Below, in pieces: positions 25,275 to 33,103 of a DNA stretch of 64,000 nucleotides. The notes beneath the pieces are model-generated. The model saw only the letters and a program-made list of their open reading frames with translations, had not been told where the DNA came from and did not search any database. Each line of letters begins with the position of its first letter. Position 1 is the first letter of the stretch. This DNA is from Cytophagales bacterium (GTDB taxonomy: Bacteria; Bacteroidota; Bacteroidia; Cytophagales; 172606-1): the NCBI GenBank assembly GCA_030446715.1, contig JAUJMU010000004.1, positions 356,931-420,930 of the forward strand. The letters run 5' to 3'. Position numbers and translations under genes: made by a program.

Positions 25275-27050
25275 ATGAGCCAGCCTGACCTGATTGATCC
25301 GCCACCGCAAAGCAAAAAGAATTACCCGCTGAGGATATTTTTGTGGACAGTGGGTATCCTGACCATTATTTTAATCATTGTGTCCGCCGGAATCAATCTG
25401 TATCTGGGGCCCTACCTCAAGAAAAAACTGGAAAGCGGGGTGCGGGAAGTTTCCGGTGGTTTATACGTATTGAAAATGGACAACCTGAAAGTCCGGTTCT
25501 GGCGGGGACAACTCATGGCCGGGGGTGTGGTGGTTACCCATGATCCGGTGGTGTACAGCCGCATGCTGCAGGCAGGTGAAGATGTCGGGCATTCAACCTT
25601 CCGCTTCAGTGCCCCGGTAGTGACGCTGGGCAATATCCGCTGGCGGGAATATTTTTCCGGCGACCTGGTCCGGATCGGAGAAGTTTATGTGGACTACCCG
25701 CGGCTGCAGCTTTACCGGGATGCAACCCAGCCCCGCCGCAATCAATCCCGCGCCAAAAACATTTCCGCTGCCGATACCTTAGGTGCCTCTTTTCTTGAAG
25801 AATTACCCGTGTTAGCCGCCAAAATAGCCAGGGACGGAGTGGTCGTTGACACCTTTTCCATTTACAACGGCACCCTGCGTTACCGGCTCAGGAGCAGCAA
25901 AGGCATTACCTTACACAACGCCGACAATATCTCCCTCTCCTTCCGGGATATCCGGCTGGATTCCACCTCCCGCAGGGATGCATGGCACCGCACCTTCTAC
26001 GCGGCTGATGTAAAATTTGGCCTGCGCAATTACCAGTACCGCGCCCCGGATGGCGTGTACAGCCTTACCGTCCGGAGAATTGATTGCCCTGATCCGTTCA
26101 CCCTGCTCATTGACTCCCTTGACTTGCGTACCCTGATTACCGATGCCGGGTTTATCCGCCGCAATAAATTCTCCCGCGACCGTTACGCGATGTTCGTTCC
26201 GAAGATCAACTGCCGGGAACTCGACCTTGAACGGTTTTTCCGGAAAGATTACGTTGCAGACCGGATCAGGCTCTCGGATCCTGTCATCAATGTATACCGC
26301 GACAAACGGTCGCCCCGCGATCCTTCGTCCCGTCGAATGCCCAACGAATGGGTGCGGGAGCTGCCTTTCTACTTCAGGTTTGATACGGTAGTATGCCAGA
26401 ACGCCCGGCTGATCTACTCCGAACAGGTAGAAGGTGCTGCCCAACCGGGTGCCATCGAACTGGAGCAAACAGACCTGACGCTGCTCAACCTCACCAACGA
26501 TCCGCAGTACATGACCACCAAAACCCCGGCAGTAGTTGAAGGATCGACCCGCCTGATGGGCCGCGGCCGGCTGAAGCTTACCCTTACACTAAATCTGCTC
26601 AGCGAAGCTTTTGATTGCCGCTATTCCGGCAGCCTGTCGGAAATGCAGGCGTCTCATTTCAACCGCTTCTTTGAACCGTCGGAAAACATGCGCATTGAAA
26701 GCGGCGTAGTGGATCAGGTGGTATTTGCCGTTAACGTGCGGAACGGGCAGGCCACTGGTCACCTGAAAGCCCTTTACCACGACCTGAAACTGGCCGTGCT
26801 GCACCCGGAAAAAAAGAAGAAGCGCAAACTGCTCTCCGTGCTGGGCAATCTGCTGATCAAGTCCAAAAATGAACAAACGGAGAAAAAAGGGGCCAGAATC
26901 GGGGAAATCAGTTACCAGCGGCTCAATGACGACGGTTTTGTACGGCTGCTGTGGCGGGCCGTGAAGACCGGCCTGATGACTACGCTCACTCCGGAGGCGC
27001 TGGCAAACTCCAGTCTTGTCAACAAGCCCGGGGCAGCGGACAAGAAATAA
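25275..27050 (+). CDS. AsmA/TamB-like envelope protein of unknown function
   Basis: The ATG at 25275 gives 591 aa (MSQPDLIDPPPQSKKNYPLR). One N-terminal helix (IFLWTVGILTIILIIVSAGI, ~21-42) is followed by YLGPYLKKKLESGVREVSGG, the junction seen in AsmA-like proteins, and a long beta-rich periplasmic region with repeated two-layer strands. The C-terminal VIDQVVFAVNVRNGQATGHL-type segment (SGVVDQVVFAVNVRNGQATG) and LTLTLNLLSEAFDCRYSGSLS resemble the AsmA C-terminal repeats. Such proteins bridge or transport lipids in the envelope in characterised cases. A basic KKKKRKLLSVL segment precedes the C-terminus. Assignment beyond family resemblance is not supported. Confidence 0.7.
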   Translation: MSQPDLIDPPPQSKKNYPLRIFLWTVGILTIILIIVSAGINLYLGPYLKKKLESGVREVSGGLYVLKMDNLKVRFWRGQLMAGGVVVTHDPVVYSRMLQAGEDVGHSTFRFSAPVVTLGNIRWREYFSGDLVRIGEVYVDYPRLQLYRDATQPRRNQSRAKNISAADTLGASFLEELPVLAAKIARDGVVVDTFSIYNGTLRYRLRSSKGITLHNADNISLSFRDIRLDSTSRRDAWHRTFYAADVKFGLRNYQYRAPDGVYSLTVRRIDCPDPFTLLIDSLDLRTLITDAGFIRRNKFSRDRYAMFVPKINCRELDLERFFRKDYVADRIRLSDPVINVYRDKRSPRDPSSRRMPNEWVRELPFYFRFDTVVCQNARLIYSEQVEGAAQPGAIELEQTDLTLLNLTNDPQYMTTKTPAVVEGSTRLMGRGRLKLTLTLNLLSEAFDCRYSGSLSEMQASHFNRFFEPSENMRIESGVVDQVVFAVNVRNGQATGHLKALYHDLKLAVLHPEKKKKRKLLSVLGNLLIKSKNEQTEKKGARIGEISYQRLNDDGFVRLLWRAVKTGLMTTLTPEALANSSLVNKPGAADKK

Positions 27051-27108
27051 CCGGCTGCCGGCCAGGTGCCGGTGGTACCTTAAAAGCCCCGTTGTTCACA
27101 ATACTTGA

Positions 27109-27136
27109 CGGATGGCCTTTCCATCCGGCCCGGTTT
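27109..27136 (+). terminator. Short terminator-like hairpin
   Basis: CGGATGG (27109-27115) and CCATCCG (27121-27127) form a 7-bp stem with a 5-nt loop, followed by a GC stretch and TTTT. It could end the AsmA-like transcript before the peptidase gene. The stem core GGATGG recurs in other terminators of this window. Confidence 0.45.
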
Positions 27137-27199
27137 TCCCTCTGTTTCGTTAACTTCCCCCTTTCATCAACCTCAATACCATTCATTAACCTCAATACC

Positions 27200-30166
27200 A
27201 TGAAGAGACTGAAATTATCCGCAGCACTTGTCTGGCTGCTGTGCCTGGGTTCGACGACTCTGGCGCAGGCGCAGACCAAACTGGTGGAGAAGGTAACCCG
27301 CAAGGGCAACGAACTGGTGATTCCGTACGAGAAGTACGTGTTGCCCAACGGCCTGACGCTGGTGGTGCACGAGGATCACTCCGACCCCATTGTACACGTT
27401 GATGTTACCTACCACGTAGGTTCCGCCCGCGAAGAGATCGGCAAATCCGGCTTTGCGCACTTTTTTGAGCACATGATGTTTCAGGGCTCCGACCACGTAG
27501 GCGACGAGGAACACTTCAAGCTGGTCACTGCGGCCGGTGGCACCCTCAATGGCTCCACCAACCGCGACCGTACCAACTACTACCAGACCCTGCCCAGCAA
27601 TCAGCTCGAAACGGCCCTCTGGCTGGAAGCCGACCGCATGGGATTTCTGCTGGACGCCGTCACCCGGAAGAAATTTGAGATTCAGCGGTCCACCGTGAAA
27701 AACGAACGGGGCCAGAACTACGACAACCAGCCGTACGGCCTTGTGTATGAGTACACCTCCAAAAACCTGTACCCTTACGGCCACCCCTACTCCTGGCTCA
27801 CCATCGGTTACCTCGAAGACCTTGACCGGTCGGACGTAAACGACCTGAAAAACTTCTTTATGCGGTGGTACGGCCCCAACAATGCCGTAGTGACCGTTGG
27901 CGGCGACGTAAAGGCCGGTGAAGTGGTAAAGCTGGTGGAGAAATACTTCGGCTCCATCCCCAAAGGCCCGGCCGTAGCCAAAATGAAACTGCCCTTGGTC
28001 ACGCTGACCAAAGACCGTTACGCCTCTTACGAAGACAACATCCGCTTCCCGATGCTGCGGATGGTATTCCCGACTGTGCCCCAGTTTCACCCCGACGAAG
28101 CTCCCCTGGACCTGCTGGCGGAAATTCTGGGCGGCAGCAAAACGTCCCTCCTGTACCAGAACATGGTAAAAAATCAGAAGGCCGTGCAGGCCAGTGCTTT
28201 TCACCCGTCTTCCGAGCTGTCGGGTGAATTTACCCTGACGGCCCTTGCGTTTCCCGACACGCCCCTCGACAGCATGGAACGTATTCTGCGCCGCTCCCTG
28301 ACCCAGTTCGAGAAGCGCGGCGTTACCGATGACGACATTGCCCGGATCAAAGCGTCCCGTGAAACCCAGATCGTACAGGGACTTTCCAGCGTGTCCGGCA
28401 AGGTTTCCCAGCTGGCCTCCTTCCAGACTTTCCTGAACAACCCTAACTATCTGCCGCAGGAACTGAAGCGTTACCAGTCCGTAACCAAAGCGGATGTAAT
28501 GCGGGTTTACAACAAATACATCAAAGGCAAAGGCGCCGTGCTGCTGAGTGTGTACCCGAAAGGGAAAGCCCAACTGGTAGCCGCAAAAGACAACTACACC
28601 ATTTCCAAAGAAGGCTACAAGCAGCCCGACTACGGCTACACCGGCCTGAAGTACGCGAAAGCAAAGGACAACTTTGACCGCAGCAAGCAGCCCGGTGCCG
28701 GTGAAAATCCGGCCGTGAAAGTTCCCCCTTTCTGGACTGAAAGCCTCGCCAACGGTATCAGGGTAATCGGTTCAAAGAGTGAAGAGATACCCACTGTCAC
28801 CCTCCTGTTTACGGTAAAGGGCGGCCACCTGCTTTCGGCTGAAGATCCCTCCAAAGCCGGTATTGCCTCCCTCACGGCAGCACTGATGAATGAGGACAAT
28901 GAGAAGTACACGTCCGAGGAAATGACCAGTGAACTTGAGAAACTCGGCAGCAGCATATCGGTATATGCCGGCAGTGAGAACATCTCGGTCAGTGTGCAGG
29001 CCCTCACCAAAAATCTGGACGCCACGCTGGCCCTGCTTGAGCAGCGGTTGCTGCGCCCCAAATTTACCCAGGACGACTTTGACCGGCTTAAAAAGCAGCA
29101 GCTGGAAGGCATCGCCAATCAGGCCACCCAGCCCGTAGCCATTGCCAACAATGTGTACAATGCCCTGCTGTACGGAGAAAGCGATATCCGTTCGGTGCCG
29201 GTAAGCGGTACGGAAGCTACCGTTAAAAGCATCACCCTTGACGACGTGAAGAAATTCTACGCCGAAAACTTCTCCCCTTCCGTTACCAACCTGGTAATCG
29301 TGGGCGACGTGGACCAGAAGCAGGTGCTTTCCAAACTGGGCTTCCTGAGCAAGTGGCAGCCGAAGAATGTGACCATTCCGGCTCCGAAAACTGGTAAACC
29401 AGTGGACCAGACCCGTATCTATCTGGTAGATAAAGAGAGTGCCCCGCAGTCGCAGATCCGGGTGGGTTACCTGACGGACATGCCTTTTGACGCCACGGGT
29501 GACTACTATAAGTCATACCTGATGAATTACCTTCTGGGCGGTGCCTTCAACAGCCGCATCAACCTGAACCTGCGCGAAGACAAAGGCTGGACCTACGGTG
29601 CCCGCTCCGGCTTCAGCAGCACCGAACTTGCCGGTCCGTATACGGCTCAGGCGGGAGTACGGGCCAATGCCACCGACAGTTCGGTCGTGGAGTTTGTAAA
29701 GGAAATTACCAATTACCGCAACAAAGGCATAACGGCTGATGAAGTAGCCTTCCTGAAAAATTCAGTGGGCCAGAGTGAAGCCCGCCAGTACGAAACTCCC
29801 TTCCAGAAGGCTGGCTTTCTGAACCAGATTATTCAGTACAACCTGGAAAAGGATTTTGTGGATAAGCGCAACCAGATGCTGCGGACCATTACCAAAGAAG
29901 AACTGGATGCACTGGCTAAGAAAATGCTGCCCGTCGAAAAAATGAATATTCTGGTGGTAGGTGACAAGAAGTCAGTGAAGCCGGGCCTTGATAAGCTTGG
30001 ATACGAGGTAGTGGAACTGGACAAAGATGGTAAAAAGGTACCTGTTACCACCTTATCCGACGATAAGCCAGCCGGCGCGGCAGGCGCAGCCGGTTCCGGA
30101 TCATCCGAACCTCAGCCCCAGACGCCTGACACCGGCAGGAAGAAAGGCCGGAAATCGGAGAGATAG
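27200..30166 (+). CDS. M16 family zinc metallopeptidase, two fused units
   Basis: The ATG at 27200 gives a clean signal peptide (LVWLLCLGSTTLAQAQ) and 988 aa. The N-terminal unit holds the inverted zinc motif HFFEH (His87, Glu90, His91), with Glu169 (VKNERGQNYDN) as the likely third ligand. The second M16 unit (~510-940) lacks the motif and provides the substrate chamber; it carries the R/Y pair region NLREDKGWTYGARSGFSS. An Ala/Gly/Pro-rich, basic tail (~950-988) ends the protein. It should degrade peptides in the periplasm. Upstream reading in frame is possible but would bury the signal peptide. A strong terminator follows. Confidence 0.94.
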   Translation: MKRLKLSAALVWLLCLGSTTLAQAQTKLVEKVTRKGNELVIPYEKYVLPNGLTLVVHEDHSDPIVHVDVTYHVGSAREEIGKSGFAHFFEHMMFQGSDHVGDEEHFKLVTAAGGTLNGSTNRDRTNYYQTLPSNQLETALWLEADRMGFLLDAVTRKKFEIQRSTVKNERGQNYDNQPYGLVYEYTSKNLYPYGHPYSWLTIGYLEDLDRSDVNDLKNFFMRWYGPNNAVVTVGGDVKAGEVVKLVEKYFGSIPKGPAVAKMKLPLVTLTKDRYASYEDNIRFPMLRMVFPTVPQFHPDEAPLDLLAEILGGSKTSLLYQNMVKNQKAVQASAFHPSSELSGEFTLTALAFPDTPLDSMERILRRSLTQFEKRGVTDDDIARIKASRETQIVQGLSSVSGKVSQLASFQTFLNNPNYLPQELKRYQSVTKADVMRVYNKYIKGKGAVLLSVYPKGKAQLVAAKDNYTISKEGYKQPDYGYTGLKYAKAKDNFDRSKQPGAGENPAVKVPPFWTESLANGIRVIGSKSEEIPTVTLLFTVKGGHLLSAEDPSKAGIASLTAALMNEDNEKYTSEEMTSELEKLGSSISVYAGSENISVSVQALTKNLDATLALLEQRLLRPKFTQDDFDRLKKQQLEGIANQATQPVAIANNVYNALLYGESDIRSVPVSGTEATVKSITLDDVKKFYAENFSPSVTNLVIVGDVDQKQVLSKLGFLSKWQPKNVTIPAPKTGKPVDQTRIYLVDKESAPQSQIRVGYLTDMPFDATGDYYKSYLMNYLLGGAFNSRINLNLREDKGWTYGARSGFSSTELAGPYTAQAGVRANATDSSVVEFVKEITNYRNKGITADEVAFLKNSVGQSEARQYETPFQKAGFLNQIIQYNLEKDFVDKRNQMLRTITKEELDALAKKMLPVEKMNILVVGDKKSVKPGLDKLGYEVVELDKDGKKVPVTTLSDDKPAGAAGAAGSGSSEPQPQTPDTGRKKGRKSER

Positions 30167-30208
30167 TAATTCGTGTTCGTTACTGGTTGTTCGTTATTTG
30201 TTGTTAAT

Positions 30209-30243
30209 AAGGGTTCAGGCGCGGATGCCTGAACCCTTTTTTT
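30209..30243 (+). terminator. Intrinsic terminator of the M16 gene
   Basis: AAGGGTTCAGGC (30209-30220) pairs perfectly with GCCTGAACCCTT (30227-30238) over a 6-nt loop, and a run of seven T follows (30237-30243). It lies 42 nt after the stop codon, past a GTTCGTTA-type word repeat. Confidence 0.92.
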
Positions 30244-30357
30244 ACCCTGACCATAACCCCAAAAACACCCAGCCATTTGTTCCCTTCATCTTTCAAAAGT
30301 CCACTCCCATAACAGATCCGTAACACGGGATGAGTTGGTGCAGGAGCGGGCAGGCCC

Positions 30358-30451
30358 GGCAAAATGGCGAGGGGCGGGAGGGGATTGCAGAGGGGAAGCG
30401 TGCATTTTGCCTGGAGTTTTTGGTTCTTTTTGTGGCAATGACAAAAAGAAC
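30358..30451. repeat. Two-hairpin structured intergenic element
   Basis: GGCAAAATG (30358-30366) pairs with CATTTTGCC (30403-30411) around a purine-rich 36-nt loop. Then GTTCTTTTTGT (30423-30433) pairs with ACAAAAAGAAC (30441-30451) over GGCAATG. Similar elements with a GGTTCTTTTTGT...ACAAAAAGAAC hairpin are familiar from other genomes of this phylum (from memory, not searched). The rest of the gene-free stretch 30244-30671 shows nothing I can name. Confidence 0.5.
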
Positions 30452-30671
30452 AAAGCCTCCTGACGTTACAGTCATACTTCAGGAAAATGCAGAACCTGAA
30501 TAAGCTTTATTCTATTCCCCTTATCAGGGCATAAGGACCAAGGAAGCGGGCAAAACTAATCCGGCAAGTCGGATTTTCATGCTTTTAATCTAAAAACTAT
30601 GATTATCAGCCAGTTACTTTAAACCTTTAAAATCTGAAACTCATCATTTAAAACTGCTCAGCTGCCTGATG

Positions 30672-31436
30672 CTACTGCACCACCCGCCAGCCACGGTACT
30701 GATACTGGTCCTGCTCCTCCAGCGCCTCCCGCATCCGGTCGGCCACCTTTCTTTTCAGCTCCGGCACATCGGCCATGGTGAGTCCGGCAACCTCCACCGG
30801 CTCCAGAAACACGGTAGTAATGACGCCCGGCCGCAGCACAAACGGACTACGGGGCAGCAGCCGCCGCGAGTTGAGAATAACCATCGGCATGATTGGCGTC
30901 TGCATCTCGACTGCCAGCCGGAAAGCGCCGTCCTGAAAAGGCAGCATCGGATCGGCAGTCCGGTTCATCTTCCCTTCCGGAAAAAGGAAAACCGAAATGC
31001 CGCTTGCCAGCTTTTCGCGCAGCGTACGCATGCTTTTCAGTTTGCTGGCCGTGCTGCTGCGGTCTACAGTGATTACAACGTACGGGTACAGCCAGCCGAA
31101 CACCGGCACCTTTTTCAGTTCAGATTTGCCCAGCGGCCGGAACTGGCCGGGAATTGCGGTTACAAACGCGGGCGAATCGAGGTAAGAGTTATGATTGGCC
31201 ACATACACGTAGGTACGGCCGGGCTCAATCTTGCTGCGCCCTACTGCCCGAAACCAGATACCGCACAGGCAGCCGAAAGAATTGCCCCAGACTTTCAGGA
31301 AAAAATAAGCAATCCTTCCTCCTGTTCGCTCGCCAAGTAAAAACGGAATTGTTACCAGGGGCAGTGAAAGGGTCATGATCAGGCAGAAAACTACAATCGA
31401 GTAGGCAAGGTATATTTTCAGAAAAAACTTCTTCAT
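30672..31436 (-). CDS. plsC: 1-acyl-sn-glycerol-3-phosphate acyltransferase
   Basis: The 254-aa protein has an N-terminal membrane region (KIYLAYSIVVFCLIMTLSLP and VTIPFLLG) and the acyltransferase motifs NHNSYLDSP (HX4D, ~80), a glycerol-phosphate-binding FPEGKMNR (~158) and MVILNSRRLLP. It acylates lysophosphatidate to phosphatidate at the inner membrane. FPEGKMNR departs from the common FPEGTRS, which is seen in divergent family members, so the acceptor could be another lysophospholipid or an aminolipid. Its start is 162 nt after the PrsW stop. Confidence 0.92.
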   Translation of the reverse strand: MKKFFLKIYLAYSIVVFCLIMTLSLPLVTIPFLLGERTGGRIAYFFLKVWGNSFGCLCGIWFRAVGRSKIEPGRTYVYVANHNSYLDSPAFVTAIPGQFRPLGKSELKKVPVFGWLYPYVVITVDRSSTASKLKSMRTLREKLASGISVFLFPEGKMNRTADPMLPFQDGAFRLAVEMQTPIMPMVILNSRRLLPRSPFVLRPGVITTVFLEPVEVAGLTMADVPELKRKVADRMREALEEQDQYQYRGWRVVQ

Positions 31437-31511
31437 GGTTTGATGCGCAATGCTGTTCCAGCTTCTGGTCTGCAGGAGTTAACGGAGAGCAGGGAGAAAA
31501 AACAGTCTGGA

Positions 31512-31594
31512 CTGAATTTTAAATTTCAAATGCCTGGTGCCAGATGAATATTTATCACTGAGCATTTAAAATTCAGCATTCAACATCTGGCGCC
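31512..31594. repeat. Interleaved inverted repeats
   Basis: CTGAATTTTAAAT (31512-31524) is complementary to ATTTAAAATTCAG (31564-31576), and GGTGCCAGATG (31536-31546) to CATCTGGCGCC (31584-31594; 10 of 11). The arms alternate A-B-A'-B', so both stems could form together only as a pseudoknot. It lies between two minus-strand genes. Confidence 0.6.
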
Positions 31595-31598
31595 GCTT

Positions 31599-32315
31599 CT
31601 ATCCTTTAAAAACTTCCCTCTCCTCCGGGTGCCATTCGTGGTGGCTGAACGGCGAGTTGAGGTTGTGCATCCGTATCGCCTTCAGCCCGAACCCGATACC
31701 CGATACCAGCGCCAGCACTGCCCCGATGGCCAGCAGCGGGTAATTCTTCATATACAGGCAAAAGTCGTAGACCGCATGCATCCCAATGGCACCCACCACT
31801 CCGGCGGTTTTGGGAAAAACTATTTTTGTCCGGTGCCTGAACTTCGCAAGGCCGACAAAATAGCCCATGATCACCCCGAAGGTGGCGTGCGCCGGCACGG
31901 CGGTAAACATCCGGATCAGGGCCACGCCCAGTCCGCCATCTACCACGTAAAACATATTTTCAAGAGTGGCAAACCCCATAGCGATCATCACGCCATAGGT
32001 AATGCCGTCAAAAGGCTCATTGAACTCCTTGCGGGGATAGAAAAAAATAATGAGAATCAGAAATTTACTGAACTCTTCGCTGAACCCGACGGCAAGGGCG
32101 TAGTAAAAACTCTCATCAAGGGCGGCAGTGAGTTGTAAACCAAACCCCTCAAATACACCATTCAGAAAGGAAGCCGGGAATATACTTACCGCTCCCAGAA
32201 AAAACGATTTCACCAGCAAGTGCAACGGCTCCCGGTCCAGCTTATCCTTCTCATAGATGAAAATAGCAATAGCAAATCCCGGTGCCACCGCCAGCGCTAA
32301 CAGGATGAAAATCAT
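31599..32315 (-). CDS. PrsW family intramembrane metalloprotease
   Basis: This 238-aa multi-pass protein has about seven hydrophobic segments. It contains the family motifs FSEEFSKFLIL (EExxK), ATLENMFYVVDGG (ExxxY/F type) and HATFGVIMGYFVGLAKF, which together form the presumed metal site in CAAX/PrsW proteins. PrsW in Bacillus cleaves an anti-sigma factor. The ECF sigma gene with its membrane partner lies just across the divergent promoter region (32528-34508), so a functional link is tempting, but it is only an inference from position. Confidence 0.9.
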   Translation of the reverse strand: MIFILLALAVAPGFAIAIFIYEKDKLDREPLHLLVKSFFLGAVSIFPASFLNGVFEGFGLQLTAALDESFYYALAVGFSEEFSKFLILIIFFYPRKEFNEPFDGITYGVMIAMGFATLENMFYVVDGGLGVALIRMFTAVPAHATFGVIMGYFVGLAKFRHRTKIVFPKTAGVVGAIGMHAVYDFCLYMKNYPLLAIGAVLALVSGIGFGLKAIRMHNLNSPFSHHEWHPEEREVFKG

Positions 32316-32527
32316 GGCTCAAGTTACGAAATAGCGCAACCGGCTCCAAGTATACCGGCCGGTTTGGGCTCCGCCAGGGTTGCCGGAGCCAGACTGCACG
32401 GGTCAGATTGGGAGAACCGTGCCGCTTTGATTACCTTTCTGAGACTGCGCAAAAGGAAAACGAAAAAATATTTTTATACCCACGCAACCGTTTTCCCGGA
32501 ACCTCCGTGCTGTTGACGATTCAGAAA

Positions 32528-33103
32528 ATGCCGGACGCCCTGACTACTGACCACCTGCAAATGCTACTTGACGGCTGCCTTCGTGGTGACCGCAAGTGCC
32601 AGGAACTGCTCTATCAGCAGTTCTACGGCTACGCCATGAGCATCTGCATGCGTTACGCCCGGAGCCGCGATGAAGCACTGGAAATCCTGAACGACGGTTT
32701 TCTGAAAGTTTTTACCCGCACGGCCCGCTACGATCCGGAACGTTCTTTCAAAGGCTGGCTGCGCCGGATTCTGATCAACACTGCGCTGGATCACTACCGC
32801 CAGCAGGTGAAGCATTACTACCACGAAGACACAGCAGAAGCAGTGGCGGCCCCAGTGGAAGCCTCCGCCATCAGTGAAATGTCCCACGCCGAACTGATCG
32901 GCCTGATTGCAAGGTTGAGTCCGGCCTACCGGCTGGTATTTAACCTGTACGTGATCGATGGATTTACACACGAAGAGATTGCGCAGCAACTGGGAATTTC
33001 GGCCGGAACTTCCAAATCCAATCTGGCCCGTGCCCGGATGCACTTAAAGGAAATGGTACAAAACAACAGCAAAAATGCCTACGCAGGAAATACCGGACAA
33101 TGA
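32528..33103 (+). CDS. ECF-type RNA polymerase sigma factor
   Basis: The ATG at 32528 gives 191 aa, normal for ECF factors; longer in-frame reading to 32408 adds low-complexity residues. Region 2 is CQELLYQQFYGYAMSICMRY through NDGFLKVFTRTARYDPERSF and WLRRILINTALDHYR; region 4 is RLSPAYRLVFNLYVIDGFTH and EEIAQQLGISAGTSKSNLAR, a complete helix-turn-helix. It directs polymerase to a specific promoter set under control of its membrane partner. The next gene starts 29 nt before this one ends, giving strong translational coupling. Targets are unknown. Confidence 0.93.
   Translation: MPDALTTDHLQMLLDGCLRGDRKCQELLYQQFYGYAMSICMRYARSRDEALEILNDGFLKVFTRTARYDPERSFKGWLRRILINTALDHYRQQVKHYYHEDTAEAVAAPVEASAISEMSHAELIGLIARLSPAYRLVFNLYVIDGFTHEEIAQQLGISAGTSKSNLARARMHLKEMVQNNSKNAYAGNTGQ

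Noticed and set aside
25028-25315. Minus-strand frame upstream of the PorE-like gene
   Set aside because: It covers the hairpin at 25170-25205 and part of the AsmA-like gene; composition is not protein-like.
27215-28573. Long minus-strand frame (452 codons) antisense to the M16 peptidase gene
   Set aside because: It mirrors the codon phase of a well-supported gene. Its translation has low-complexity Val/Gly/Phe composition and no domain.
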